A DNA stretch of 44,833 nucleotides from Bacteroidales bacterium (lineage in GTDB: Bacteria; Bacteroidota; Bacteroidia; Bacteroidales; UBA932), in assembly GCA_004554455.1 (NCBI GenBank), contig SFMG01000014.1, positions 1-44,833 of the forward strand. Direction: 5' to 3'. Under the pieces are notes generated by a model that made no database searches, was not told the DNA's origin, and saw nothing but the letters and a program-made list of their open reading frames with translations. Each line of letters opens with the position of its first letter. The first letter of the stretch is position 1. Shown here one piece after another: positions 33,053 through 40,922 of the stretch. Both the position numbers and the translations under genes were made by a program.

Positions 33053-33552
33053 TGACTCCGACGGCCAATCTGCAGAAGGTCGCCAAGGTACTCAAATCCA
33101 ACGGCACGGACGGAGAGCTGCTTATCAGCTTCTTCGCTATGGATCCGGAGGATCTGGAAATTACGGAACCGGTGTTCATCCTTTTCGATGGACTGCCGGT
33201 TCCTTTTTTCGTCCAGTCCCTGCGTCGCCGGGGCCAGAACAAGGCCCTTGTCCATCTCAACGGCATTTACGACCTCAAGGACTGCGAAGAAGTCTGCGGC
33301 AAGGACATATATCTCCCTGCGGATGCAGAGGCCGCATACGGGGAGGGCGACTTCAGCTTCCTTGTCGGCTGGGAACTCCGCGACGCCGGAAAGAGTCTGG
33401 GCCGCATAGCCGATTTCGTGGACATACCGGGCAATCCTTGCCTGGAACTTGAGGACGGGCGCCTGGTGCCTCTGCACGAGGATTTCATCACAGCTGTCGA
33501 TGAAGACTCCGCCGTGGTGGAGATGGAATTGCCGTCCGGCCTGCTGGACTGA
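33052..33552 (+). CDS. rimM: Ribosome maturation factor RimM
   Basis: A 166-residue RimM, which binds S19 and helps 30S subunit head assembly. N-terminal RimM domain about 1-85 (KVAKVLKSNGTDGELLI) and C-terminal PRC-barrel about 95-166 (FSFLVGWELRD...GRIADFVDIPGN). Order rpsP-rimM is classic. Length is normal. The ATG overlaps the rpsP stop by 1 nt. Confidence 0.93.
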   Translation: MTPTANLQKVAKVLKSNGTDGELLISFFAMDPEDLEITEPVFILFDGLPVPFFVQSLRRRGQNKALVHLNGIYDLKDCEEVCGKDIYLPADAEAAYGEGDFSFLVGWELRDAGKSLGRIADFVDIPGNPCLELEDGRLVPLHEDFITAVDEDSAVVEMELPSGLLD

Positions 33553-33569
33553 AAAATATCCAAAAAAAG

Positions 33570-33600
33570 TTTGCACTTGTAGAAAAACTGCGTATATTTG
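33570..33600 (+). promoter_or_regulatory. Promoter of tRNA-Leu: TTTG-N19-TATATTTG
   Basis: TTTG at 33570-33573 and TATATTTG at 33593-33600 are exactly 19 nt apart, the textbook Bacteroidetes arrangement and the best promoter in the window. Confidence 0.82.
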
Positions 33601-33614
33601 CAGTCCCAATTCAC

Positions 33615-33700
33615 GCGGAAGTGGCGAAATGGTAGACGCGCTACTTTGAGGGGGTAGTGGGAGTTTTCCTGTGCGAGTTCGAGTCTCGCCTTCCGCACCA
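33615..33700 (+). tRNA. tRNA-Leu (GAG anticodon)
   Basis: An 86-nt class II tRNA: acceptor GCGGAAG pairs with CTTCCGC, anticodon arm CTACT/GGTAG around TTGAGGG (anticodon GAG), a long variable arm, and T arm GCGAG/CTCGC around TTCGAGT. The terminal CCA is encoded, unlike the Ile and Ala genes at the start of the window. Confidence 0.96.
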
Positions 33701-33741
33701 AGTCAGAATCAGGCAGATAGATGCCGGTTCTGACTTTTTTT
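33701..33741 (+). terminator. Terminator after tRNA-Leu
   Basis: AGTCAGAA (33701-33708) pairs with TTCTGACT (33728-33735), with an inner GGCA/TGCC stem, followed by seven T. It lies only 14 nt before the FeoB start codon. Confidence 0.85.
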
Positions 33742-33755
33742 GTATTCGGAACTCT

Positions 33756-35741
33756 ATGGATATTGTTTGCAAAGGAAATTGCGCCGCCTGCCCGCTTGCC
33801 CGTGAGAAGGGTGAGAAAGCGGAGAAGTGTATCAAGGTGGCCGTGGTGGGCATAGGATTCGATGTCCCGGACGAGACTGTACATTTCAGGGATTACAGCA
33901 TCAACTTCATCGGACTCAGGGAGATTTCCGGGATTCTCGACATCGAGCCGGACATAGTGCTGGATCTGGTGGATGCCCTGCGCCTCGAAGACACCCTGTA
34001 TCCCGTTACAAAGCTTATAGATATGGACCTGAAGGTCATAATGGCCTTCCAGAACTACAGGAAACTGCTCCAGACCGGACACTCCATAAAGATGGAACGG
34101 CTGTCCCTGCTGCTGGGAATGCCGGTGCTGGACGCGGATTACAATGACCCTCTGGGCAGAATGGGCATATTGGGAGCCATAGCCGAGCTCTACCGCAAGC
34201 CTCTCGTGAAGGACGTGCGCGTTCCCTACGGTCAGGACATAGAGGAGGCGGTCGAGTCCATATCCGCCGCCATCCACAGGGGACACAGCGACCCCTGGCT
34301 GTGCTTCTCGGAGCGCTATCTGTCCCTGCGTCTGCTCGAGCACCAGGACTATATACTTCCTTACATACACAGTCTGCCGAATGCGGACGAGGTGCTTTCC
34401 GTCGCGCGCAAGAGTCACGACGGGCTGGAACTCGAGTTCGGGGAGGCCTCTGAGGTGCTGGTTGCAAAGGCCCGCCGCGGTTTCGTTGCCGGTGCCCTCC
34501 AGGAAACCCTCGTCCACGGAAAGGACAGTTCCGACCACAGCTTCTCCCAGAAGCTGGACAGCGTCCTTACCAGCCGCTGGCTGGGTTTCCCCATTATGGT
34601 GCTCATACTGTTCGGTGTATTCCAGCTCACCTTCACCCTGGGTGCCTGGCCTCAGGGCTGGATAGAACAGGGCGTGAACGCCTTGTGTGTATTCCTCAAC
34701 TCCTTTCTGCCGGAGGGATGGCTTTCGAGCATGCTCGTGGACGGAGTGATCCAGGGCGTGGGCGCAGTGCTTTCCTTCCTGCCGAACATTGTGATAATGT
34801 TCTTCCTGCTTTCCTTGCTGGAAGACAGCGGCTATATGTCCAGGGCGGCTTTCCTTATGGACAAGACCATGCACCTGGTGGGTCTGCACGGACGTTCCTT
34901 CATCCCTATGCTCATCGGTTTCGGCTGCAATGTGCCTGCCATCATGGCGGCAAAGAACATAGACAACCGTAGGGACAGGGCGCTGACCATGCTTATGATT
35001 CCGTTTATGAGCTGCTCGGCCCGTCTGCCTGTCTATCTGCTCTTTGTTTCCGCCTTCTTCCCGGGTTACAAGGCCCTGGTGATGATGTCTATGTACGTAA
35101 TAGGAATACTGCTGTCCATCCTTTTCGCCTTTGTGATGAAGCACACGAAGTGGTTCCGCAAAGGGGATGAGGACTATGTACAGGAGCTGCCTCCGTTCAG
35201 GATGCCGACCTGGAGGAACAGCGGTATGCACGTGTGGGAGAGGGTTTCCGACTATCTGAAGAAGATTTCCACCGTCATCCTGGCCTCTTCGGTCGTGATC
35301 TGGGCGCTGGAATATTTCCCTGTGGACAGGACTGAGCGCGGACAGAAGCCGGAGGAATCCTGCCTGGCAATGGTGGGCAAGGCCGTGGAACCGCTGATGA
35401 AGCCTCTGGGTTTCGACTGGAAAATGAACGTGGCCCTGCTTACGGGACTCCCTGCCAAGGAGGCCATAGTCAGCACTATGGGCATACTCTATCATGCTGA
35501 AGGAGAGGACGGCTCTCCGAAATCCCTGCCTGTCGTGCTGCGGGAGGAGGGTGTCTTCAATGTGGCCACGGCCTGGGCCTTCATGCTCTTTGTCCTGCTT
35601 TACTTCCCTTGCCTGGCCACGGTTTCAGCCCTGCGCAAGGAAGTGGGCACGAAATGGGCGGCCTTCACCGTGGTGAACTCCCTGGTGCTGGCTTGGGTGC
35701 TGGCCTGGCTGGCCGCACATCTTATTCCGTTGATAATCTGA
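33756..35741 (+). CDS. feoB: FeoB-type iron permease with degenerate G domain lacking the P-loop
   Basis: A 661-residue relative of FeoB, the inner-membrane Fe(II) importer. The membrane part is intact: about 9 helices from residue 275, the gate motif GFGCNVPAIMA with Cys391, MSCSARLPVY with Cys420, and GLPAKEAIV. The GDI-like helical region at about 150-265 is also present. The N-terminal GTPase is not: where FeoB has GNPNxGKT, this has VGIGFDVPDE (31-40); the G3 DLPG is replaced by FIGLREISG; G4 NMxD by AFQNYRK. About 45 residues are missing, although the later PDIVLDLVDALRLEDTLYP segment still aligns. A new N-terminal motif C5-x3-C9-x2-C12, plus Cys25, may bind metal or an Fe-S cluster. 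ATG at 33756 is chosen because a GTG upstream lies in the tRNA. No feoA is adjacent. Substrate Fe(II) is presumed. Confidence 0.85.
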   Translation: MDIVCKGNCAACPLAREKGEKAEKCIKVAVVGIGFDVPDETVHFRDYSINFIGLREISGILDIEPDIVLDLVDALRLEDTLYPVTKLIDMDLKVIMAFQNYRKLLQTGHSIKMERLSLLLGMPVLDADYNDPLGRMGILGAIAELYRKPLVKDVRVPYGQDIEEAVESISAAIHRGHSDPWLCFSERYLSLRLLEHQDYILPYIHSLPNADEVLSVARKSHDGLELEFGEASEVLVAKARRGFVAGALQETLVHGKDSSDHSFSQKLDSVLTSRWLGFPIMVLILFGVFQLTFTLGAWPQGWIEQGVNALCVFLNSFLPEGWLSSMLVDGVIQGVGAVLSFLPNIVIMFFLLSLLEDSGYMSRAAFLMDKTMHLVGLHGRSFIPMLIGFGCNVPAIMAAKNIDNRRDRALTMLMIPFMSCSARLPVYLLFVSAFFPGYKALVMMSMYVIGILLSILFAFVMKHTKWFRKGDEDYVQELPPFRMPTWRNSGMHVWERVSDYLKKISTVILASSVVIWALEYFPVDRTERGQKPEESCLAMVGKAVEPLMKPLGFDWKMNVALLTGLPAKEAIVSTMGILYHAEGEDGSPKSLPVVLREEGVFNVATAWAFMLFVLLYFPCLATVSALRKEVGTKWAAFTVVNSLVLAWVLAWLAAHLIPLII

Positions 35742-35744
35742 TAT

Positions 35745-36584
35745 TTACATTGAGAGTCCGCCCTTGCGGTACTCGAGGGGGGATTTGCCGGCGAGACGCT
35801 TGAAATAGCGTCCCAGGTAGGACTGGTCCGGGAAACGGAGCTGGTCGGCAATCTGCTGCAGGGTCATGTCCGAGAAGGAGAGAAGAATCTTGATTTCCTG
35901 GACTATGTAGGTGTCTATGATGTCTTTCGGCGACTGCCCGTCGATTTCCCTGGTTATGGTGCCAAGGTAGCGCGGCGAAATGTCGAGTCGCCCGGCATAG
36001 TATTCCACGTCGTGGTGGTGTATGCAGTGTTTGGCGACTTTTTCTATGAACTTGTCATAGAGTTCTTCCTTGCGTGTCTTGGTCTGCTCCTTCTTGGGCT
36101 CGTTCACATTGCGCTGTATCTTGTCGTATGCACTGAGTAGCAGGTTGCGGAGAAGATTGGTCACTATGATGCGCTTGTAGCGATTGTCCTCGGAATAGCA
36201 GGCCTCGATCATCGTAAAGCAGGCCCTGGTCGCATTCCCTGTCTCCTTGCTGTGCTTGTGGACCGGATGGGACGAAAGGTCGTTGAAGAAGAAGGACTCG
36301 AATTTCCACTGGGCCATTTCCAGCATATCCTGGCTGCAGTAGAAAAGCAGTGTTTTGAAATCGTCACTGTGTTCCGGGATGTACAGGGTCATGCCGGTGA
36401 AGATGTTTGCTTCCGAGCCGGGGGAGAATTCGTATGGAGTTCCGTTTATGACCAGTGTCGCGTGCCCCCTTTCGCAGAGTGCAACGGCACCGCCCTGGAG
36501 GGTGAAGGGTTTCTCATAGGCGATTGAGAGTCGTGATTCCTTGATGATAAAAGGATTGTCTTCGGAGAGTATGTCGGGTGTCAT
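35745..36584 (-). CDS. AraC-family transcriptional regulator
   Basis: A 279-residue regulator. The N-terminal half (about 1-150) is a cupin-like sensing domain with no named ligand. The C-terminal 100 residues carry the double helix-turn-helix: YAGRLDISPRYLGTITREI and LQQIADQLRFPDQSYLGRYF ending with the KSPLEYRK signature. Many Bacteroidales regulators of this type lack a known effector. It is convergent with the FeoB gene (3 nt between the stops) and has its own -7 box at 36613, so regulation of FeoB by it is not implied by position. Confidence 0.93.
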   Translation of the reverse strand: MTPDILSEDNPFIIKESRLSIAYEKPFTLQGGAVALCERGHATLVINGTPYEFSPGSEANIFTGMTLYIPEHSDDFKTLLFYCSQDMLEMAQWKFESFFFNDLSSHPVHKHSKETGNATRACFTMIEACYSEDNRYKRIIVTNLLRNLLLSAYDKIQRNVNEPKKEQTKTRKEELYDKFIEKVAKHCIHHHDVEYYAGRLDISPRYLGTITREIDGQSPKDIIDTYIVQEIKILLSFSDMTLQQIADQLRFPDQSYLGRYFKRLAGKSPLEYRKGGLSM

Positions 36585-36612
36585 CTCGCTTGATTAAGTT
36601 TCGTTTCATTGG

Positions 36613-36620
36613 CAAATATA
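36613..36620 (-). promoter_or_regulatory. -7 box TATATTTG for the AraC gene
   Basis: Exact minus-strand TAnnTTTG match, 28 nt upstream of the ATG at 36584. Confidence 0.68.
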
Positions 36621-36680
36621 AATAATTATTCCGAAAATGTACAAAGGAATGGTATTACTTGTATATGCAAAAGGGTGGAA

Positions 36681-37403
36681 TTATTTCGTGAAATGGAAAT
36701 ATACGGCTGCAACGGCTGCGATGGCGGCGGTTTCTGTCCTCAGGCGGGAGGCTCCGAGGTGTACGGGGATGAAACCGTTTTCCAATGCCAGTTCCAGCTC
36801 GGTGTGGGAGAAATCGCCCTCCGGACCGATTAGAATGCATATATCGCGGGAGCCGGTGGCTTCGAGCAGCTCCTCCACGGAGCGTCTGGGGTGTTTTTCG
36901 TCTTCGAAGCAGCAGGCTATCAGTCTGAGACTGTCTTTCGGGGCTTCCCTAATGAAAGTGCTCAGGTCCTGAAGTTCGTCGAGCTGCGGAATGCGCGCCT
37001 TGAGGGATTGCTTGCAGGCGGACAGGAGTATCCTCTTCAGGCGTTCTCCCTTGAACACCCTCCTTTCGGAGTGCACACCCACCAGAGGGCTGATGCAGTC
37101 GATGCCGATCTCCGTGGCCTTCTCCGCAAACCACTCGAAGCGTTCGCTGTTCTTTGTCGGGCACACCGCCATCCTGAGGTAATACGGGTGCCCGCCCCAG
37201 TCGGGAATGCTCTCCAGCACGGTGGCGGTGCAGCCCTTCGGGGAGTCATCCATCAGTCTGCATACGCGAAGCGTACCCTCTCCGTCCATAATGTTCAGCT
37301 TGTCGCCGCAACGGTGTCTCAGAACCCGGCTGCAGTGCTGCGATTCCTCTTCGCCCAGACGGACCGTATGCCCGTCGAAATCATTTGAATAGAATAGTTC
37401 CAT
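36681..37403 (-). CDS. rsmE: 16S rRNA (uracil-1498-N3)-methyltransferase
   Basis: A 240-residue SPOUT methyltransferase that methylates U1498 of 16S rRNA. The knot-forming motifs are LIGPEGDFSHTELELA and VHLGASRLRTETAAI at the C-terminus, with the PUA-like N-terminal domain about 1-70. Length is normal. Its -7 box lies 6 nt before the ATG, predicting a leaderless mRNA. It is divergent from the YfcE gene across only 37 bp. Confidence 0.95.
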   Translation of the reverse strand: MELFYSNDFDGHTVRLGEEESQHCSRVLRHRCGDKLNIMDGEGTLRVCRLMDDSPKGCTATVLESIPDWGGHPYYLRMAVCPTKNSERFEWFAEKATEIGIDCISPLVGVHSERRVFKGERLKRILLSACKQSLKARIPQLDELQDLSTFIREAPKDSLRLIACCFEDEKHPRRSVEELLEATGSRDICILIGPEGDFSHTELELALENGFIPVHLGASRLRTETAAIAAVAAVYFHFTK

Positions 37404-37409
37404 AACTTA

Positions 37410-37417
37410 CAAATATA
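37410..37417 (-). promoter_or_regulatory. -7 box TATATTTG for rsmE
   Basis: Exact minus-strand match, 6 nt from the ATG at 37403. It shares a 37-bp intergenic space with the oppositely directed box at 37429. Confidence 0.7.
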
Positions 37418-37428
37418 TGGATTTTTGC

Positions 37429-37436
37429 TAATTTTG
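37429..37436 (+). promoter_or_regulatory. -7 box TAATTTTG for the YfcE gene
   Basis: Exact TAnnTTTG match ending 4 nt before the ATG at 37441, so the transcript should begin at or just beside the start codon. Confidence 0.68.
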
Positions 37437-37440
37437 TCCT

Positions 37441-37935
37441 ATGCATATAGGAATCATTTCAGATACTCACGGGGTCTTCGATGCCCCTCTCAAGGATTTT
37501 CTTTCTTCCGTGGACGAAATATGGCATTCGGGCGATTTCGGCGGAGGCCTGGAGACCGCCGGAGAAATCGCGGCCTTCAAACCCATGGTAGGAGTGGTCG
37601 GCAATATAGACGACAGGGCGCTGCTGGATGAGTACCCCACTTACAGATTTTTCGAGAGGGAGGGGGTCAAGGTCCTCATGACCCACATAGGCGGCTATCC
37701 GGGCCGTTACGACAGCAGGGCTTATGCCCTTATAGACCGTTTCAAGCCGGATATCTTCGTGTGCGGCCACTCCCACATCCTGAAGGTGACAAACGACCGC
37801 GAAAGGTCCATGCTCTGCCTGAATCCGGGGGCTGCAGGGCAGCAGGGCTTTCATATTGTAAGGACAGCCCTGAGACTGAGCCTTTCCAACGGCAAAATTG
37901 AGGGCTTGGAAGTCTGGGAATACCCCAAAAGATGA
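37441..37935 (+). CDS. YfcE/MJ0936-type metallophosphodiesterase
   Basis: A 164-residue calcineurin-like phosphoesterase with two metals. Metal motifs are SDTHG (Asp8, His10), HSGDF (Asp32), GNID, THIGGYPG and GHSH, in the family order. Relatives hydrolyse phosphodiesters in vitro; the physiological substrate is not known. Length is normal. It is transcribed alone, with no clear terminator before the Cys-rich lipoprotein promoter at 37995. Confidence 0.92.
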   Translation: MHIGIISDTHGVFDAPLKDFLSSVDEIWHSGDFGGGLETAGEIAAFKPMVGVVGNIDDRALLDEYPTYRFFEREGVKVLMTHIGGYPGRYDSRAYALIDRFKPDIFVCGHSHILKVTNDRERSMLCLNPGAAGQQGFHIVRTALRLSLSNGKIEGLEVWEYPKR

Positions 37936-37994
37936 AAAATTCGGTAGAAAAATGAAAAAAGTGAAAAAAACTGATACAAGTTCAAGTTTTTTTC

Positions 37995-38002
37995 TACATT
38001 TG
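37995..38002 (+). promoter_or_regulatory. -7 box TACATTTG for the Cys-rich lipoprotein
   Basis: Exact TAnnTTTG match, predicting a 5' UTR of about 43 nt before the ATG at 38052. Confidence 0.66.
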
Positions 38003-38051
38003 CGGAAATTTTGAAAAACAGTATTGTTTAACCTTAATTTTTGTTAGTGCC

Positions 38052-38255
38052 ATGAAAAAGGTATTTATGTCTATGGCTGTCATAGCAACTGTTGCTATGC
38101 TTTCAGCTTGCGGTAACTGCTGCAGCAAGAAGGCTGCAGAGGAGCCTGTAGAAGAGGCTGCCGTTGAGGTATGCGATTCTTGCGCTTGCGCTGATTCTTG
38201 CGCTTGCACTGATTCCTGCGCTGCTTGCGAGGGATGCGCTGAGGTTGCTGAGTAA
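38052..38255 (+). CDS. Tiny Cys-rich repeat lipoprotein
   Basis: A 67-residue protein with a lipoprotein signal (lipobox LSAC, Cys20). The mature peptide is about 48 residues: GNCC, then a Glu/Ala-rich spacer (27-40), then eight Cys at 41, 44, 46, 50, 52, 56, 59 and 62 in a CxxCxCx3CxCx3CxxCxxC series interleaved with Asp and Ser. The Cys block is encoded by an 18-bp tandem repeat. Eleven Cys in 67 residues, next to acidic residues, suggests metal binding, like a small metallothionein tethered to the membrane; disulfide bonding is the alternative. It has its own promoter and terminator. I do not recognise a named family. Confidence 0.8.
   Translation: MKKVFMSMAVIATVAMLSACGNCCSKKAAEEPVEEAAVEVCDSCACADSCACTDSCAACEGCAEVAE
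38175..38228 (+). repeat. 18-bp tandem repeat, three copies, coding the Cys block
   Basis: Units at 38175-38192, 38193-38210 and 38211-38228; the first two differ by one base and the third by several. Each encodes D-S-C-A-C/A-x, adding two Cys per unit. Confidence 0.9.
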
Positions 38256-38298
38256 TTCAGACTCCACCGTCAATCTTGCCCCAGGGCAAGAAAAAAAC

Positions 38299-38333
38299 AG
38301 ACATTGTCCCCATAAAACAATGTCTTTTTTTTT
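38299..38333 (+). terminator. Bidirectional terminator between the Cys-rich gene and galE
   Basis: AGACATTGT (38299-38307) pairs with ACAATGTCT (38317-38325), followed by nine T. An A-run at 38291-38297 gives a T-run on the minus strand, so it can also end the galE transcript. A smaller hairpin CTTGCC/GGCAAG lies just upstream at 38275-38290. Confidence 0.88.
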
Positions 38334-38365
38334 GTGTCTGTATTAAACTGAAATATGCGCCGGGC

Positions 38366-39394
38366 CTATTCTTTTCCGGCCAGATGCTTCTCCCAGGCCC
38401 AGGCGCTCTCGAGAGTCTCGTCCACGCTGCGCTCGGCTTTCCAGCCCAGTTCTTCGTTAGCGAGTGCGGTGTCTGCCCAGATTGCGGTGACGTCGCCCGG
38501 ACGGCGGTCCACATAGGCGTAGTTGAGCTTGACGCCGTTGACCTTCTCGAAGCTGTGCACCAGTTCTGCAACCGATACGGGCCTTCCGGTTCCTATGTTG
38601 AAGATCTCGTAGTCTTTTTTCATCTTGCCGTCGAGCATGCGGCGCACTGCGGCTACGTGTGCCTTGGCAAGGTCAACTATATCTATATAGTCCCTGAGAC
38701 AGGTGCCGTCAGGCGTAGGATAGTCGTTGCCGAAAATGGACAGGCGCTCTCGTTTGCCTATCGCGGTCTGGGTGATGAAAGGCACGAGATTGTTCGGCAC
38801 GCCCCTCGGGAGTTCGCCTATGAGGGCTGAAGGATGGGCTCCTATAGGGTTGAAGTAGCGCAGGGCTATGCCCTTGATGCTGCTTTCCGCCTTTACCGTG
38901 TCGCGGAGTATGTCCTCGCATATCTGCTTGGTGTTGCCGTAAGGCGAGGTGGCCGGCAGGCGCGGAGACTGCTCGGTGACAGGCAGCTTTTCGGCCTCTC
39001 CGTAAACTGTTGCGGAGGAGGAGAAGAGCACGTTGCATCCGCCGTGTCCCATTGCGGCCTCCAGCACGTTCAGGAAGGAGCTGAGATTGTTCTTGTAATA
39101 GAGTACCGGTTTGGCTACCGACTCGCCCACGGCCTTGAAGGCTGCAAAGTGTATGACAGCGTCGATGCGGTACTCGTCGAAGAGTCTGTTCACGGCCTCC
39201 ATGTCGCAGAAATCCATTTTCACGAAAGGGATATCCTCGCGTCCGGTGATCTTCTTGACGCCCTCGAAGCAGGTCAGGTCGCAGTTGGACATATTGTCGG
39301 CCACGACTATGTCATAGCCCGAATTGATAAGTTCTACACTTACGTGGCTGCCGATATATCCGGCTCCGCCGCTGACAAGCACTCTCTTTTTCAT
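38366..39394 (-). CDS. galE: UDP-glucose 4-epimerase
   Basis: A 342-residue extended SDR that interconverts UDP-glucose and UDP-galactose. NAD-binding GGAGYIGSH (9-17), catalytic Ser/Thr in SSSATVYG, and the Tyr-Lys pair in SPYGNTK are present, as are RYFNPIGAH and TPDGTCLRDYI, which separate GalE from other SDRs. Length is standard. Product feeds galactose use and surface glycan synthesis. It is a single-gene unit with a -7 box at 39416 and shares a 55-bp space with the divergent dacB gene. Confidence 0.96.
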   Translation of the reverse strand: MKKRVLVSGGAGYIGSHVSVELINSGYDIVVADNMSNCDLTCFEGVKKITGREDIPFVKMDFCDMEAVNRLFDEYRIDAVIHFAAFKAVGESVAKPVLYYKNNLSSFLNVLEAAMGHGGCNVLFSSSATVYGEAEKLPVTEQSPRLPATSPYGNTKQICEDILRDTVKAESSIKGIALRYFNPIGAHPSALIGELPRGVPNNLVPFITQTAIGKRERLSIFGNDYPTPDGTCLRDYIDIVDLAKAHVAAVRRMLDGKMKKDYEIFNIGTGRPVSVAELVHSFEKVNGVKLNYAYVDRRPGDVTAIWADTALANEELGWKAERSVDETLESAWAWEKHLAGKE

Positions 39395-39415
39395 ATCTGC
39401 TCAAATATTACCCTG

Positions 39416-39423
39416 CAAATTTA
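39416..39423 (-). promoter_or_regulatory. -7 box TAAATTTG for galE
   Basis: Exact minus-strand TAnnTTTG match, 21 nt before the ATG at 39394. Confidence 0.66.
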
Positions 39424-39436
39424 GAATTTTTTCCTC

Positions 39437-39444
39437 CATATTTG
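39437..39444 (+). promoter_or_regulatory. Probable -7 box CATATTTG for dacB
   Basis: One mismatch from TAnnTTTG, ending 5 nt before the ATG at 39450. The same variant stands before the comM-like gene. Confidence 0.55.
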
Positions 39445-39449
39445 CAGGA

Positions 39450-40898
39450 ATGAAAAGAATTGTTCTGCTACTGGCGCTTTCCGCCCTGAATGTCATATCT
39501 TCAGCCGCCCGGCCGGCTGCTCGCAACGCTGCCGTCGAGGCCGTGATCGCCGCCTCGCCTTCGATGAGGGGAGCCGTGGTCTCGGTGATGGCTGTCAGCG
39601 CTTCCGGCGACACGCTTGTCAATATCGACTGCGAGCGCAGGCTGCTCCCGGCTTCCAATATGAAACTCGTTTCCACCGGGGCCGCCCTGCATCATTTCGG
39701 GGCCGACTGGCGTTTCCGTACTTCAATTGGCATAGACGGGGAAGTCAGAGACGGAGTACTGAAGGGCGACATACATATTATCGGAGGGGGTGACCCTACC
39801 CTTGGATCCCTGGACAGCATCTGTCCGCCTGCCGAGGCCACTTTCTCCCTGTGGAAGTCCTTTCTGGATGCCAGGGGAATACGCCGCATAGAGGGTCGCG
39901 TGATCGGGGACGGTTCCGCCTTCGACGGAATGAGGGAACATCCGAGCTGGAGCTGGGAGGACATCGGCAGCTACTACGGCCAGGGCAGCAGCGGTCTGAA
40001 CTTCTGCGAGAATTTCCTGCGCTTCAATGTACGTCCGGGCGCGAAAGTCGGGGATCCCATACGCCTCACGCAGCTCTATCCGAAGACCCCGTGGCTGAAG
40101 ATTGAGGACGAGTCTTCTACGGGAGTTCCGGGCAGCGGGGACGAACTCTATTTCTATACAACCGATTTCTCCCCGAAGGCGCTTATGCGCGGGACCTATG
40201 CGGTGGACAAGAAGCCCAAGGTCCTCTGCTGTGCCAATAAGCAACCCGAACTCAGCTGCGCGACGGAGTTTCTCAAATATCTGAATAGCAATGGAATAGC
40301 CGGAGGCACTGCCGTCGGGGCGCCGAAGGGTACGGGCCGCTGCGAGTTGGAGATTCTCGGAGAGAGCGAGTCTGTCCCCCTTTCCCGCATAGCCCGTTTC
40401 ACCAATGTGGACAGCAACAATCTCTTCGCCGAATGCCTGTTCCGCAGCCTCGGCCGCGATCTCTGCGGCTCCGCCTGTTACGACTCCAGTGCCGTGGCAA
40501 TATGCAAGGTGCTGGGCAGCCTCGGGCTCGGAAACACTTCCGCCCATATCGTCGATGGAAGCGGCCTGTCCCGCAAGAATTACCTGTCCCCGTCCTTCTT
40601 CTGCCGTTTTCTCTCCGCAATGATGGATTCTCCGGCCTGGGAGCCATTCCTCGCCAGCCTGCCGCATCCGGCCGCCGAAGGTACGCTGCGCAAGGGCTTC
40701 GGCAATCTGCCGGAAGAGCAGAGGAAACGCATTTCGATGAAGAGCGGTTCGATGAACGGAGTCCGTTGCTACTCGGGATATTATCTCCCCGAATCCGGAG
40801 AGGCGACGATTTTTTCCGTAATGGTGAACAACTGTACGGCAAGCAATGCTGAGCTGACCCGCGTGAGCAGCGCCATCATCGCCGCCATCCTGCTCTGA
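39450..40898 (+). CDS. dacB: PBP4-type D-alanyl-D-alanine carboxypeptidase/endopeptidase
   Basis: A 482-residue penicillin-binding protein of peptidase family S13, acting in the periplasm on peptidoglycan cross-links. Signal peptide 1-20. The three active-site motifs are S69-NM-K72 (SxxK), S322-N-N324 (SxN) and K431-S-G (KTG-like, with Ser for Thr). The order and spacing fit PBP4. The ATG at 39450 gives the signal peptide and follows the promoter; a longer frame from 39324 would run through galE. Convergent with radA, 24 nt apart. Confidence 0.92.
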   Translation: MKRIVLLLALSALNVISSAARPAARNAAVEAVIAASPSMRGAVVSVMAVSASGDTLVNIDCERRLLPASNMKLVSTGAALHHFGADWRFRTSIGIDGEVRDGVLKGDIHIIGGGDPTLGSLDSICPPAEATFSLWKSFLDARGIRRIEGRVIGDGSAFDGMREHPSWSWEDIGSYYGQGSSGLNFCENFLRFNVRPGAKVGDPIRLTQLYPKTPWLKIEDESSTGVPGSGDELYFYTTDFSPKALMRGTYAVDKKPKVLCCANKQPELSCATEFLKYLNSNGIAGGTAVGAPKGTGRCELEILGESESVPLSRIARFTNVDSNNLFAECLFRSLGRDLCGSACYDSSAVAICKVLGSLGLGNTSAHIVDGSGLSRKNYLSPSFFCRFLSAMMDSPAWEPFLASLPHPAAEGTLRKGFGNLPEEQRKRISMKSGSMNGVRCYSGYYLPESGEATIFSVMVNNCTASNAELTRVSSAIIAAILL

Positions 40899-40922
40899 GA
40901 AGTCTTTTAAGATTACTGAGGC

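Noticed and set aside
33657..33755. Upstream GTG extension of FeoB
   Set aside because: The added codons are the 3' half of tRNA-Leu and its terminator.
33267..35495. A 742-residue antisense frame opposite FeoB and tRNA-Leu
   Set aside because: It runs through the tRNA gene, its promoter and its terminator, and has no family motif.
38175..38228. Possible CRISPR or mobile-element repeat
   Set aside because: Contiguous 18-bp units in frame with a lipoprotein gene, no spacers, no transposase nearby.
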